Below, piece by piece: positions 8,263 to 17,509 of a stretch of 64,000 nt of DNA. The stretch is from NCBI RefSeq assembly GCF_900104575.1, contig NZ_LT629731.1, positions 4,226,712 through 4,290,711 on the forward strand, read 5' to 3'. The position numbers and the translations under genes are program-made. The stretch comes from Bacillus tuaregi (GTDB taxonomy: Bacteria > Bacillota > Bacilli > Bacillales > Cytobacillaceae). How positions within the stretch are numbered: the stretch's first letter is position 1; each line of letters begins with the position of its first letter. A model generated the notes under the pieces. That model made no database searches. It was given only the letters and a program-made list of their open reading frames with translations, and had not been told where the DNA came from.

Positions 8263-10068
8263 TTAAATTGTTTTAACGTTCAATCTCTCACTAAGAATAA
8301 TTTTTTGTTCATTTGATAAAGCACTATCAAGACATATAAGTGTAGATTTTTCATAATCACTTAGTAATTTTTGTTGCAATGATTCATCCAATTCTTCTTC
8401 AAGAAATATCAATAATGGAAGTAACTTTAACTTGTTATGTGCAATAATCCATAAGGAACCTTCTTGTTTTATATTACTGTCAAGTGGATAACCTTGATTA
8501 AGCATAAATTCAACTACGATATCCTGTTCATCCGCATCATCTGTAAACGGTGCTAAAGTAAATAAATCCAAGTTTTGATTAAGTTCTGAAAGGTCATTTC
8601 CTTCATATTTACTCCATTTTCTCAAGTGTGTCTTAGTTAATTTATAAACAGCAAATCCTCTGTCTACCTGTCCATCTTCCTCATTTAATTTTTCAATAGA
8701 TTTATGAATCCTTGCCTTAGATATTTCAGCAATGTTACTAAACTCTACATCGTCAATTTCTTCTGGTATTTGTATTAAAATAAATTTTCTTTTTCCATCA
8801 TCCTTCTTATTTGCTTCAAAGACAGCATGTGCAGTGGTTCCTGATCCTGCAAAAAAGTCTAAAATAATGTCATCTTCTTTTGTTAAAAAGCTAATAAAAT
8901 ACTCTATTAATTCTACGGGCTTTGGATTAGGGAAAATATTCCTTCCAAATAATTCAAGAAGCTCATTACTACCACTGCTTGTGTTACCTTTATCAATCAG
9001 TATGCTACGAGGTTTTTTCCCTTTTGGTAATCTCTGTTTAAAATGAATTGACCAACCGTCTTCTTTCTTAACAAACCTAATTTCTCCATCTTCAACATCT
9101 TTATTAAACCTATCTTGCGACCTTAACCAACTTATTTTATTCCCGTAATCATCATATTCAAGAATTGTTCCATCTGGACAGGTAATTGGATAATATTGCT
9201 TCCCTGACTTTCTCTTAAAGGTATCCCAATAAAATCTCCCCAAATCATCCTCTTCACTGTATCTTTTCAAATATTCATCTGAATATTGTTCGTAAAATGG
9301 TTGTAATTTGCTTACACTCTTAGCATAAAGCACAACGTATTCATGCTCTACTGCAACAAATATGGAGTCATTACCTCCACCTTTCTTTTTCTGCCAAATA
9401 AACTCTGCAACAAAGTTCTCTTCTCCAAAAATCATGTCCATTAACTTCCTTAGATTAGGTTGCTCATTTTCATCTATGCTAACTAATATAACTCCATCAT
9501 CACTTAGTAAATTATGAGCTAACTTCAACCTTGGATACATCATACTTAACCAATTTGCATGAAACCTACCGCTCGCCTTTGGATTACTTGTTAATAACCC
9601 TTGTTCATCTGTTTGCCCTGTTCTTAGCAAATACTTTTCAAGCGATTCTTTAAAATCATCTTTATAAATAAAATCTGATCCAGTATTATATGGAGGATCA
9701 ATATAAATACACTTCACTCTATTTTTATAACTATTCTGTAAAATACGTAATACCTCTAAATTATCACCTTCGATAAAAACATTTTTTGCTTGCTCTTCTT
9801 GTATTCCCTCACCGTCTATAATCTTTAGGGTTCCTTCTGGGGGAACGAATGCGAGTTTCCTTGCCTCATTTCTACCTTCCCACTGCAACTGATAAAATTC
9901 ATCCAAAGAATCCTCGACTAATTCATCATCAATTTGGTTAATTTCCGCTTTTAAAATTTCAAGGTTCAATTTATTATCTGAAAATGCCTCTGGAAATAAT
10001 TCTTTCAATTTTAGAATTTTCTCTTTATAACCTTCATTTTGTTCTTTCTTTAATTCCTCAATAGACAA
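8263..10068 (-). CDS. mod: Type III modification methyltransferase, Mod subunit
   Basis: About 601 residues. The catalytic motif IV DPPYNTGSDF is N-terminal (near residue 125) and the SAM-binding motif I FFAGSGTTAHAV is near 405, the beta-class order used by Type III N6-adenine methyltransferases. The region between is the target recognition domain and is variable in this family. Mod sets sequence specificity and modifies one strand; it also joins Res for cleavage. I place the start at a TTG with AGGTGG eight bases upstream; the frame is open to an earlier TTG at 10083. The gene sits 52 bp after the HEAT gene and immediately before res. Confidence 0.93.
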   Translation of the reverse strand: MSIEELKKEQNEGYKEKILKLKELFPEAFSDNKLNLEILKAEINQIDDELVEDSLDEFYQLQWEGRNEARKLAFVPPEGTLKIIDGEGIQEEQAKNVFIEGDNLEVLRILQNSYKNRVKCIYIDPPYNTGSDFIYKDDFKESLEKYLLRTGQTDEQGLLTSNPKASGRFHANWLSMMYPRLKLAHNLLSDDGVILVSIDENEQPNLRKLMDMIFGEENFVAEFIWQKKKGGGNDSIFVAVEHEYVVLYAKSVSKLQPFYEQYSDEYLKRYSEEDDLGRFYWDTFKRKSGKQYYPITCPDGTILEYDDYGNKISWLRSQDRFNKDVEDGEIRFVKKEDGWSIHFKQRLPKGKKPRSILIDKGNTSSGSNELLELFGRNIFPNPKPVELIEYFISFLTKEDDIILDFFAGSGTTAHAVFEANKKDDGKRKFILIQIPEEIDDVEFSNIAEISKARIHKSIEKLNEEDGQVDRGFAVYKLTKTHLRKWSKYEGNDLSELNQNLDLFTLAPFTDDADEQDIVVEFMLNQGYPLDSNIKQEGSLWIIAHNKLKLLPLLIFLEEELDESLQQKLLSDYEKSTLICLDSALSNEQKIILSERLNVKTI

Positions 10069-10119
10069 GAAACTCCACCTCAACTCTCTACTAAATTTGT
10101 CTCTAATTAAAAAAAGTCC

Positions 10120-10494
10120 CTATAAACTTTTTTGATATTTATTAATAAGTTCCTGAACTTCACTTCTAACTCCATATGCCTTATCTTCCAAGAATGGAGT
10201 TATTAATTCAATTGCATCCTCGCCTAATAAACTACACAAACATCTAATAGCTTCAATCCTCATATGCCAATCCCTATGCTTGAGAAAAGTTAAAAGGTAA
10301 TCTATATCCTCTTTATCAATTATCCTCCCATATGCAGATAAAGCGTCTAATTTTGCATACGTGGGCCCTGTTTCTAAAATTTTCTTTAACTCATCGATAA
10401 ATTGCTTGTTATTAGGATCTTCAACAATTCCTTTTATAGCTTCTTTCCTTGTTCCCATATTTGTAGATAATATTTGTTCAATATATGAATCCAT
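10120..10494 (-). CDS. HEAT-repeat protein
   Basis: A 124-residue protein made of helical pairs with the HEAT/PBS-lyase pattern: LDALSAYGRI, then MRIEAIRCLCSLLG, then YGVRSEVQEL, each about 31 residues apart. Such repeats are scaffolds for protein or nucleic-acid contacts and have no catalysis of their own. GGAGGG precedes the ATG. It lies between the nuclease ORF and mod in one operon, so it may bridge the helicase-nuclease and the restriction complex, but that is inference. A standalone immunity or regulatory role is also possible. Confidence 0.7.
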   Translation of the reverse strand: MDSYIEQILSTNMGTRKEAIKGIVEDPNNKQFIDELKKILETGPTYAKLDALSAYGRIIDKEDIDYLLTFLKHRDWHMRIEAIRCLCSLLGEDAIELITPFLEDKAYGVRSEVQELINKYQKSL

Positions 10495-10527
10495 TTTTTA
10501 CCCTCCAACACTTTAGTTATTCTCTTT

Positions 10528-11361
10528 CTAATCAAACCGTTGATCATCTAAATTCGCTTCAATTACCTCTACCCGTTCATGTTCTGTGCCAAGATCGTCA
10601 TAAAAAGCTAAAAAATTACTTTTAGCACGACTTGATGTATATGCATATTCTTTAAATGATTCACAGGAGAATCGGGCATCACAGTTTCGACAAACGTGTA
10701 CTGCAAACGTTTTGTTGTCTTGGACTTTGGAATGTAGTTTCTCTACAGGAGGAGGGCAGAATTGATAACCTTCAATCATATCAACCACTTTGCCAAATTC
10801 CTCAATATACTCTTCCACTTGTTCCGTTTCCAATTGAATTGGAACTTCTGGATTCCATTCCTCAATAGCCTCTTCTAAAACCTTTTCATTATTTGATTGT
10901 GAGGCTCTTTGTTTTGCCTTTTTTAAATTATCAGTCTCTCCTATGGCAATGATAGATGTACCATCCAATCTTTGTCCTCGGATAGATTGCCAAATGTGAC
11001 TATAAATGTTCAGTTGTCCTTCATAGTCCTTCTTATTACTCCTAACAAAATCCACATCGTGGGTTTTGATATCATACATGACTACTTTATCATCTTCTTT
11101 AACAACATCAACAACACCCTGAATAGTATAAGACTTTCCCGTAGGTGTCTTTTGTTGAGGAAGCGTTAATCTGACCTCAGTATCCGAAACGTTCTCAGCA
11201 AGATTCCGAAGTTTTTTCCAATAATGCTTTACTTGCTCCAAAGCTAATTTTTTAACATGAGGGGAGAGGGAGTGTCCCCCTTCTAACCTAAGTAGCTCAT
11301 AATTCTCTTCGAATGCTTCCTCGATAAATTGTAACATTTCATCATTATTCACTTCTATCAC
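10528..11361 (-). CDS. RecB/Cas4-like PD-(D/E)XK nuclease fragment with Fe-S-type cysteines
   Basis: This 277-residue ORF carries the later part of a RecB-family nuclease: GVVDVV (motif II Asp), MYDIKT (motif III D-x-K) and QLNIYSHIW (the Q/Y motif). Four cysteines, one in FCPPP and three in CRNCDARFSC, match the 4Fe-4S arrangement of AddB/Cas4 nucleases. Its missing N-terminal nuclease motif (G-x-x-x-H-x-x-x-E) is found at the C-terminus of the upstream helicase ORF. The two ORFs overlap by 17 nt in different frames. The start used is GTG with only a weak ribosome binding site, so translation may depend on coupling or frameshifting. It was probably once one protein with the helicase. Confidence 0.75.
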   Translation of the reverse strand: MIEVNNDEMLQFIEEAFEENYELLRLEGGHSLSPHVKKLALEQVKHYWKKLRNLAENVSDTEVRLTLPQQKTPTGKSYTIQGVVDVVKEDDKVVMYDIKTHDVDFVRSNKKDYEGQLNIYSHIWQSIRGQRLDGTSIIAIGETDNLKKAKQRASQSNNEKVLEEAIEEWNPEVPIQLETEQVEEYIEEFGKVVDMIEGYQFCPPPVEKLHSKVQDNKTFAVHVCRNCDARFSCESFKEYAYTSSRAKSNFLAFYDDLGTEHERVEVIEANLDDQRFD

Positions 11362-13936
11362 CTCTTAAAGAAATGATTCTATTATGGATATCCTCAATGG
11401 TTTGATGAACAAGACTACCAAATAACATCGTCTGGGAACGTGACGGAACAAATCCATACTTTTTGAAAACCATATAGTTTCTTGGACATTTTAAATAGAG
11501 CAAATAGTCACTTGTATATGAATACACTTTAGGTATTTCATCTTCTTTAACTTCAACCCTTGGCATATCCGATATTTTTACGTTTGGGATTAAAGGATAT
11601 TTCATCTCTTCCAGCAATTGTTTAAATGCAGGCTCAACCTTTTGACCCGCACCCCGTAAATTTGATATTATTAACATCTTTTCAGCTCTTGAAAGAGCAA
11701 CATAGAACAATCTCATAGTATCAAATTCTGGAACTCGCTCCAACGGCTCATTATCACCTTCAACTAATGGTCTAACAATCTCTTCGGCTCTTGGTACACC
11801 TCTATTTTTCTTTCCTGGATTTCCAAGAATAACATATGGAAACTCCAAACCTTTTGACTGATGAATAGTCAAGAACGGTACACGACCTTTAGGGAATGGA
11901 GTCTCTTCATTTTCAACTTCTGTTTCACCTACTCTAAAAAGACCGTACACATATCTACCAAAAAAGTCATTTGAAAAGTGATCTTCAATTAGCCTTGCAC
12001 CTGTTATAACGGATCTTGATTGCTCCATATAGCGGGACAAGTATTCTGATATCATAGAGAGGTTACAAATTGGCCCTTCATCTGAACCAATTTCGGCTAA
12101 TTTAAACATCTGTGAAAAATATGGGAATCCACATATACGATAAAACAAGTCTAAGATGTTCCAATCAACCGATGTTGCCCGATTGAGAATATATTGTAGG
12201 CTAAATGGCTTACCTTCTTTTATTCTTTGTTCAATAATTTTATCTAATCTCCCTGAGCCTAATCCTCTAATTGTTTGTTGGGAAATCATTGGTGTTTTAG
12301 AGAGCATTCTTTTATGTGTCTGAGGGACATATGTATCGTGCAATGACCATCCATTATCATTTAACGTTTTCAATAATCGGATATAATCCTCTTTACATCT
12401 TTTAAGTTCTTCTATCTTTACATTGACAAACCGCTCTAATCGTTCATCTTTTTGCAAAAGTTCTTTTACTATTTCTTCAATAACATCTAACCAATCATGA
12501 TAATCTTTGTATGCACCAGAGAAATCTTGACGTGCAGGCTTTCCGAATACCTTTGTCAAAATACCAAACATAGCTTTAGCTTCTTCTACTTCTAAAAATC
12601 GCCCTGCCCTTGGAGCATATACATTAATTCCTTCCTTTTCTAAAGCTCTCTTCATTCGTTTTACATGCTGATTATTTTTCAATGCAGGGAATAGAAATGC
12701 AATTTGGTTGGGATCTTCAACCTTTTTTTCATCAATGAGTTTTTTTACAAATTGAGCAATTTCCTCTGCCACATCCTCAGACTTTGCTGGTGTAGTTGTA
12801 ATAACAGAAATATCATTATCCTGGTTATGTGCCTGGATATCTTTATCATGTAATCTATAGTATCCTTCACCGTCTTCCCGTACCCAACTAACCTTGTCAA
12901 TGAAATTCGTATATGTTGATACAATTTGTTTTTTCGAACGATAATTAATATTTAACTTGATTTCCTTTGGCGGTGTTTGTAAGTAAAGCCGACTACGTTG
13001 TGGAAATTGAACAAAATTCTCTACTGTAGCTCCACGAAAGCGGTACAAGGCTTGGTCATCATCTCCAACTACACAAAGGTTCTTATATCCCTTGGCTAAT
13101 CGAAAGAATAGTTGTTCTTGAATTCGATTTGTGTCCTGAAATTCATCAATAACAACGTGTTCAAATTCATTAATTACATGCTCACTTTCAAGTAGTTGAT
13201 CCAATGCTCTTTGTTGTAAAAGAGAGAAGTCCACCATATTTGAGGTATGAAGTTTCTGCTTATACCATTCGTATAACTTAGCAATATGAAGCAACGGATC
13301 ATTTTGTTTAATCATTGCATGTTCTTTAATTACGTCTATTGATAAGTTTTCTTCTGAAAACCTGTTAAAAATTGAAATAATGGATAAAGTTGTTTCATGA
13401 CGTGACTCCGAACGCTTACCAAAGTATTGTTTTATTTCCGCTCGCCATTCTTCTTCTTTTACATGAAGCAATTCTTCAACCATCCTCCAAAATGAACTTG
13501 AATTTATGTAAAAATATTGGTCTAATTCATCCATAAGAATCGGCGGTTTTACCCTTGTACGATTTTTTATAAACCGTCTATCACCAATAATCTTTTGACA
13601 TAGTGAATGAACTGTACCAACATACATTCTTGAGATGTCGTAAGGTGTTCCCGTAACATTGGTAACTGCTCCTAATATGGTCTGTAATCCATCTTTTAAC
13701 TGCTTTGCGGCCTTTTCTGTAAATGTAGATAAAAAGATTTTTTCAGGTTGTACATTATGAAAAACAATGGCATTTACAGTTCTCCATAAAAGGACTCTTG
13801 TTTTGCCCGAACCTGGCCCTGCCATTAGGAATAGTGGCCCATCTAATGATAAAATTGCCTCTCGTTGCCCTTCGTTTGGCTTAAAGGCATGCATTTCAAA
13901 CAATTCATCTAATGTTAATCCGTTCTTTGTACCCAA
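11345..13936 (-). CDS. UvrD/Rep-type superfamily 1 DNA helicase
   Basis: An 863-residue helicase with Walker A AGPGSGKT (39-46), motif II VIDEFQDTN (about 263-271), GDDDQALYRFRGA (motif III), LTIHQSKGLEFPYV (motif V) and LFYVALSRAEKML (motif VI). The C-terminus FGSLVHQTIEDIHN is the start of a RecB-type nuclease domain, which is then cut off by a stop; its continuation is the next ORF. AddA-like helicase-nucleases process DNA ends, and homologues in defence islands degrade invading DNA. It starts at TTG after AGGAGGAG and is the first gene of the operon. The helicase motifs look intact. Confidence 0.88.
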   Translation of the reverse strand: MGTKNGLTLDELFEMHAFKPNEGQREAILSLDGPLFLMAGPGSGKTRVLLWRTVNAIVFHNVQPEKIFLSTFTEKAAKQLKDGLQTILGAVTNVTGTPYDISRMYVGTVHSLCQKIIGDRRFIKNRTRVKPPILMDELDQYFYINSSSFWRMVEELLHVKEEEWRAEIKQYFGKRSESRHETTLSIISIFNRFSEENLSIDVIKEHAMIKQNDPLLHIAKLYEWYKQKLHTSNMVDFSLLQQRALDQLLESEHVINEFEHVVIDEFQDTNRIQEQLFFRLAKGYKNLCVVGDDDQALYRFRGATVENFVQFPQRSRLYLQTPPKEIKLNINYRSKKQIVSTYTNFIDKVSWVREDGEGYYRLHDKDIQAHNQDNDISVITTTPAKSEDVAEEIAQFVKKLIDEKKVEDPNQIAFLFPALKNNQHVKRMKRALEKEGINVYAPRAGRFLEVEEAKAMFGILTKVFGKPARQDFSGAYKDYHDWLDVIEEIVKELLQKDERLERFVNVKIEELKRCKEDYIRLLKTLNDNGWSLHDTYVPQTHKRMLSKTPMISQQTIRGLGSGRLDKIIEQRIKEGKPFSLQYILNRATSVDWNILDLFYRICGFPYFSQMFKLAEIGSDEGPICNLSMISEYLSRYMEQSRSVITGARLIEDHFSNDFFGRYVYGLFRVGETEVENEETPFPKGRVPFLTIHQSKGLEFPYVILGNPGKKNRGVPRAEEIVRPLVEGDNEPLERVPEFDTMRLFYVALSRAEKMLIISNLRGAGQKVEPAFKQLLEEMKYPLIPNVKISDMPRVEVKEDEIPKVYSYTSDYLLYLKCPRNYMVFKKYGFVPSRSQTMLFGSLVHQTIEDIHNRIISLRGDRSE

Positions 13937-14065
13937 TTACCTCTCCTCCTAACGTTAGGAATATCCTGACTTTATTTTACCAATAATACAATTGAATTGT
14001 TAGTTAATTGGGAAAATCCCGCTCTGGATTATACTTAAACGCAAAACACCCTTTTTCAGCTAATA

Positions 14066-14092
14066 AAAAAACCGTCTTATGACGGTTTTAAT
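14066..14092 (-). terminator. Intrinsic terminator after the DUF4268 gene
   Basis: The stem AACCGTC/GACGGTT with a short ATAA-type loop is followed, reading leftward, by a run of T. It ends the unit of the DUF4268 gene, so the helicase operon to its left needs its own promoter in the 13,940-14,060 interval. None is clear to the eye there. Confidence 0.75.
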
Positions 14093-14109
14093 CACAGTTA
14101 GATATCAAT

Positions 14110-15117
14110 TTATCCTTTTAGCAATCCTTCTTTATGTTGCTCCCACATTTCATCTTGCATAGGCTTACCAAAATAGAAGGTGTAATTTGATAAATAGAAA
14201 ATATATTCATCCATCAAATTAACCAATTGGTCAATCTTATCGAACTTATGCTCATACTCATTAACATGAGTTAGGATTCTTCTATTTACATTATCACAAA
14301 TAACATTCTTTCCTATCTTAGATTCGAAAACATGCTTTCGTTTTACCAATTCTCTATAAAGAGAATCCGTCATTTTTGAAAATTGACAACTGACCATGGA
14401 ATTCTCGTATCGATCTTTGAAAATTAATTCAAAATTCACTTCCTCTCTACCTCCACCAAACCGAATTTTATTATCATCTAATGTTCTTTTCTCTCTGAAT
14501 AAATTGGGAAACTTTACCCTTTCTCTTAATTCGTTAAGAATATAGGCATTTGTTTTTTCCCTGATAGATTCCCTCGAATATCCCTTATAGAAATTTTCAC
14601 CCTCTAATCCGCTACAATTGCTAACATACTTATCAACCGTATTGGAGTAAATTTCCACAGCATTTAATGCGTTTAATTTATCCATGACTTTCAAAACATG
14701 CAGTTTATTTAATTCATCCAATATCTCCAAAACACTATCATTAATCTGAACGGCAAAGAATTCAATTCGTTTAGTAGTAAGGTTTTGAAGCACTTCCGCT
14801 ACATTATCTAAATGATCACTTGAAAAGTTTAATGCACCCCATACAATTTTGCTGTCATTAGGTGCTTTTTGAATAATTGTTTTAACAGATTTCAAGTGAG
14901 ACATGTTTGAAGGCGTTATCTGATTCTCCACAAATATAGTAATCTTGCCCTCTTCGGATTCTGCCTCACCATAAATATCAATTTTCTTGGCCTCATGGTA
15001 TTTTTCCCACTTTAATTCCTCAACTTTTTCTGAAACAATATCCTCTACTATTTTCTTATTCAGTAAAGCAATATATAAATTTAGCATATTCTCTCTTTCA
15101 CTATTGTTTTTGCTCAC
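14110..15117 (-). CDS. DUF4268-type protein with N-terminal nuclease-like core
   Basis: A 335-residue protein. Residues about 35-70 read KKIDIYGE...ITIFVENQI, a D-x(n)-E-x-Q arrangement seen in degenerate or variant PD-(D/E)XK folds. The C-terminal part (VNFELIFKDRYENSMVSCQF then LYRELVKRKHVFESKIG) resembles the DUF4268 module. Such proteins are common in defence islands, often next to restriction genes, but their activity is not established. A GGAG site precedes the ATG. It is bracketed by its own terminators, so it is probably expressed apart from the helicase operon. Family call moderate; function unknown. Confidence 0.6.
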   Translation of the reverse strand: MSKNNSERENMLNLYIALLNKKIVEDIVSEKVEELKWEKYHEAKKIDIYGEAESEEGKITIFVENQITPSNMSHLKSVKTIIQKAPNDSKIVWGALNFSSDHLDNVAEVLQNLTTKRIEFFAVQINDSVLEILDELNKLHVLKVMDKLNALNAVEIYSNTVDKYVSNCSGLEGENFYKGYSRESIREKTNAYILNELRERVKFPNLFREKRTLDDNKIRFGGGREEVNFELIFKDRYENSMVSCQFSKMTDSLYRELVKRKHVFESKIGKNVICDNVNRRILTHVNEYEHKFDKIDQLVNLMDEYIFYLSNYTFYFGKPMQDEMWEQHKEGLLKG

Positions 15118-15124
15118 ATTACAT

Positions 15125-15172
15125 CAGCTCCTATAAAAAATAGAGAAGAGAATTGCTCATTCCCTTCTCATA
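15125..15172 (-). terminator. Intrinsic terminator after the XRE gene
   Basis: Reading leftward, GAGAAGGGAATGAG pairs imperfectly with CTCTTCTC and is followed by TATTTTTT. It separates the XRE regulator from the DUF4268 gene. Confidence 0.6.
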
Positions 15173-15179
15173 ACTGTTT

Positions 15180-15623
15180 TTAACCATATAATTCTTGTTT
15201 AAGATCATCTATCGCATGCATCGCCTCATAAATGTCCTCAAACATTGATTCCTTATCCCATGTAAAACTAACTATTAAATCAATCAAATCCAATAGTGCT
15301 TTTTTAGCACTTGGAGAAAAATCATCTACTCCATCCACTGTAAAGTTGTTAGACAACAACAATTGACCCAGTGATACTGTACTTCTACCCGAATTATTCG
15401 AGCTTACTTCAAGCAAGTCAACTGTATCGACTCCATACGCAAGGGCCAGCTTCTCAATAATTGGATATGATGGTGATGTTCTCTTGCCTTTTTCTAACTT
15501 GTGGATATAAGCAGGATCTATTCCTGTAACATCAGAAACCTCCCTCAAACTCATATTTTTCTTCTTTCTTAGATACAAGATCATACTGCTAAAGTTTTCG
15601 TTCACAGATCTTTCCTCTTTCAT
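15180..15623 (-). CDS. XRE-family HTH transcriptional regulator
   Basis: A 147-residue regulator with a clear helix-turn-helix in residues 15-70: MSLREVSDVTGIDPAYIHKL followed by EKGKRTSPSYPIIEKLA. The C-terminal half is predicted helical and probably dimerises. AGGAGG precedes the ATG. It sits between the second Cas4-like nuclease and the DUF4268 gene, so control of defence island 1 is likely, but no binding site was identified. It differs in sequence from the regulator at the left window edge, which has a longer acidic tail. Confidence 0.85.
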   Translation of the reverse strand: MKEERSVNENFSSMILYLRKKKNMSLREVSDVTGIDPAYIHKLEKGKRTSPSYPIIEKLALAYGVDTVDLLEVSSNNSGRSTVSLGQLLLSNNFTVDGVDDFSPSAKKALLDLIDLIVSFTWDKESMFEDIYEAMHAIDDLKQELYG

Positions 15624-15842
15624 TTCCTACCATTCCTCCTGTATTCCGCTAAGCGAAATTCCTTTTTATTTTGAACATTATATTATAGATAGTTAGTATT
15701 GAAAGATAACTTCAAATCTGATGTAACTTGTAGAATCTTGAAGGAGAACAGTGATACTCAATACATTGATATAGTGATTATGTTTTTCTTTAAACGCCAT
15801 CAAAACATTTGTAATTTGCTTTATCATTGAGGAAAAGCATAA

Positions 15843-15868
15843 AGAGCCTTGCGTTTTTGCAAGGCTCC
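15843..15868 (-). terminator. Intrinsic terminator after the Cas4-like nuclease gene
   Basis: An 8-bp perfect GC-rich stem (AGCCTTGC/GCAAGGCT) with a T/A-rich loop, followed leftward by CTTTATGCTTTT. It closes the 385-residue nuclease gene and isolates it from the XRE gene. Confidence 0.8.
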
Positions 15869-15917
15869 CTCAACTAAGACAAATCCCCTGTTAATTAAAA
15901 TCTTTTAATCTCACTAA

Positions 15918-17066
15918 CTAATATTCAGACAGATACTCTGACATTCTTTCTAATTTATATGTATAGCTTTCCTCTGTTTCAAACGGCCTTTCTACACAAA
16001 AAAACTCTAATTCTGGATCTACTGGCATCCCCCCATATATCAATTCACGCATCGATCCAATGTCAAACTCCCCCATGTTCATTTCTTTATCTGCCCCTTT
16101 CTTGCCAATACCTACTAAGAAATCACTTATATGACTATCCCGATAGTTTTTTAAACAAATAGCTTTAAAGTTGCAACGTTCACATACCATTTGACTTTCA
16201 GTTTTATTAAAGGCATCCATAACCTCTTCGTCTCGTACACTTAGCTTTTCCTCTAATTTCATCATTCTCTTAGCACTTTGTTTTATCAGTGTTATAACCT
16301 CTTTAAAGTCAGATTGATCTACCGTAAAGGATTTGTTGTTGCCACTTTCTAAGTATTCATTTGTCACAATCAAGTTATTTACATCGGCTCCATATATCGA
16401 TTCTGCGTACATTCCATATATTGAAAGCTGTATTGGATCAAACGCACTCTCTTTACCTGATTTCCAGTCCACAATTCCCCATTCATTGCAATCAGTATCA
16501 AAATAAATCAAATCTGCTGAGAGATTAACTTTTATATCATCCAATATAAAAGAACGGTATTTCTCTGCCTCCATTATTTGTAGCTTACCGCTATGAATTT
16601 TTTCATTTAAGGTATGAGAGTTTATAAAACCATCTACACAGATATCCACCTTTCTTCTGATAAACTGCTTGAATTGCTCGTCTACCCCACTGTTATAATA
16701 GATTTCAAATAACATCGGATTGACTTTCGGATCTTTATACCAAAGTCCCAGCCCATTTTCAGCCTTACTATAAAATTCTTCAATTCTGTTATTCAAATCT
16801 TCTTTTATCTTTGTTTGATTCAGCACTTCCCCAGTTTCAAATAGAGTTCGTATTTCTGTATCGATTTTTTGATGAATTTGATCCCCTATCAACAAGTACA
16901 CATTTGTCATATTTTTCAACCGCCATGCAAGTTGCAAAAATGGAGGCTTTGTTTCAAATTCGCCCCTTTTAGCAATAAAGTAGTTCAAGGCACACTTCAT
17001 TTCACATTCCATCAACATTTTATGACGAGATAATGACCAAGAGGAAAGTCGTTGCTTCTTATCCAC
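15918..17066 (-). CDS. RecB/Cas4-like PD-(D/E)XK nuclease
   Basis: About 382 residues. SWSLSRHKMLMECEMKCALNY at the N-terminus is the usual opening of PDDEXK_1/RecB-type nucleases (signature SxSRxxxxxxCP-like). LSADLIYFD supplies the motif II Asp, GIVDWKSGK the D-x-K motif III, and QLSIYGMYAE the Q/Y motif. CERCNFKAICL near the C-terminus, with the early Cys of ECEMKC, fits a 4Fe-4S cluster as in Cas4. I prefer the GTG at 17066 because GGGAG is eight bases upstream; an in-frame GTG at 17075 is too close to it. No Cas genes or CRISPR are near. It probably acts on DNA ends in defence island 1. Confidence 0.75.
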   Translation of the reverse strand: MDKKQRLSSWSLSRHKMLMECEMKCALNYFIAKRGEFETKPPFLQLAWRLKNMTNVYLLIGDQIHQKIDTEIRTLFETGEVLNQTKIKEDLNNRIEEFYSKAENGLGLWYKDPKVNPMLFEIYYNSGVDEQFKQFIRRKVDICVDGFINSHTLNEKIHSGKLQIMEAEKYRSFILDDIKVNLSADLIYFDTDCNEWGIVDWKSGKESAFDPIQLSIYGMYAESIYGADVNNLIVTNEYLESGNNKSFTVDQSDFKEVITLIKQSAKRMMKLEEKLSVRDEEVMDAFNKTESQMVCERCNFKAICLKNYRDSHISDFLVGIGKKGADKEMNMGEFDIGSMRELIYGGMPVDPELEFFCVERPFETEESYTYKLERMSEYLSEY

Positions 17067-17352
17067 GATACTCACTCCCTTTTTAACAAACTTTTTATCC
17101 CCATGTTGTCAGAGAAACATGATTAAAGAGGGGATTCCTTCAATTTCCCTATGTTTTCAACATGATATCACAGGAACATTTGTACGTAAACATGTTATGA
17201 ACATAGAACAACACAGAATTAAATACCTCTATTATCTAAGAAATCCCTATTTATCAACGAATATACATCAGACAATTAGATAACTTTTACTTACAAATTA
17301 TCTCTACATTATCTAATAACCAGTAAAAAAGTATCTGATTAAAAACTTCCAT

Positions 17353-17466
17353 TTAAAATAACAAAAATTTTATGCAGTATCCCATGATTAACCCAAGTTG
17401 AAGCATCATTAAATCTCCTCCTAATTCAACCATTTTTTCCTGCATGTAACCGTTTAATATTTTCAT
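17353..17466 (-). CDS. 37-residue membrane microprotein
   Basis: A short ORF with a good ribosome binding site (AGGAG eight bases before ATG) inside an otherwise gene-free interval. The C-terminal half, LGLIMGYCIKFLLF, is a single predicted transmembrane helix. It resembles the end of the 43-residue protein about 1.6 kb to the right (MIGLMVGYSLKVWLF), which supports both as real. Tiny one-helix proteins can be type I toxins, membrane regulators or phage-derived peptides; nothing here decides between these. A long inverted repeat lies just upstream. Confidence 0.5.
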   Translation of the reverse strand: MKILNGYMQEKMVELGGDLMMLQLGLIMGYCIKFLLF

Positions 17467-17509
17467 TATTTACATCTCCTCTATGTTTATTTTTCAGGTA
17501 CAACAAAAA

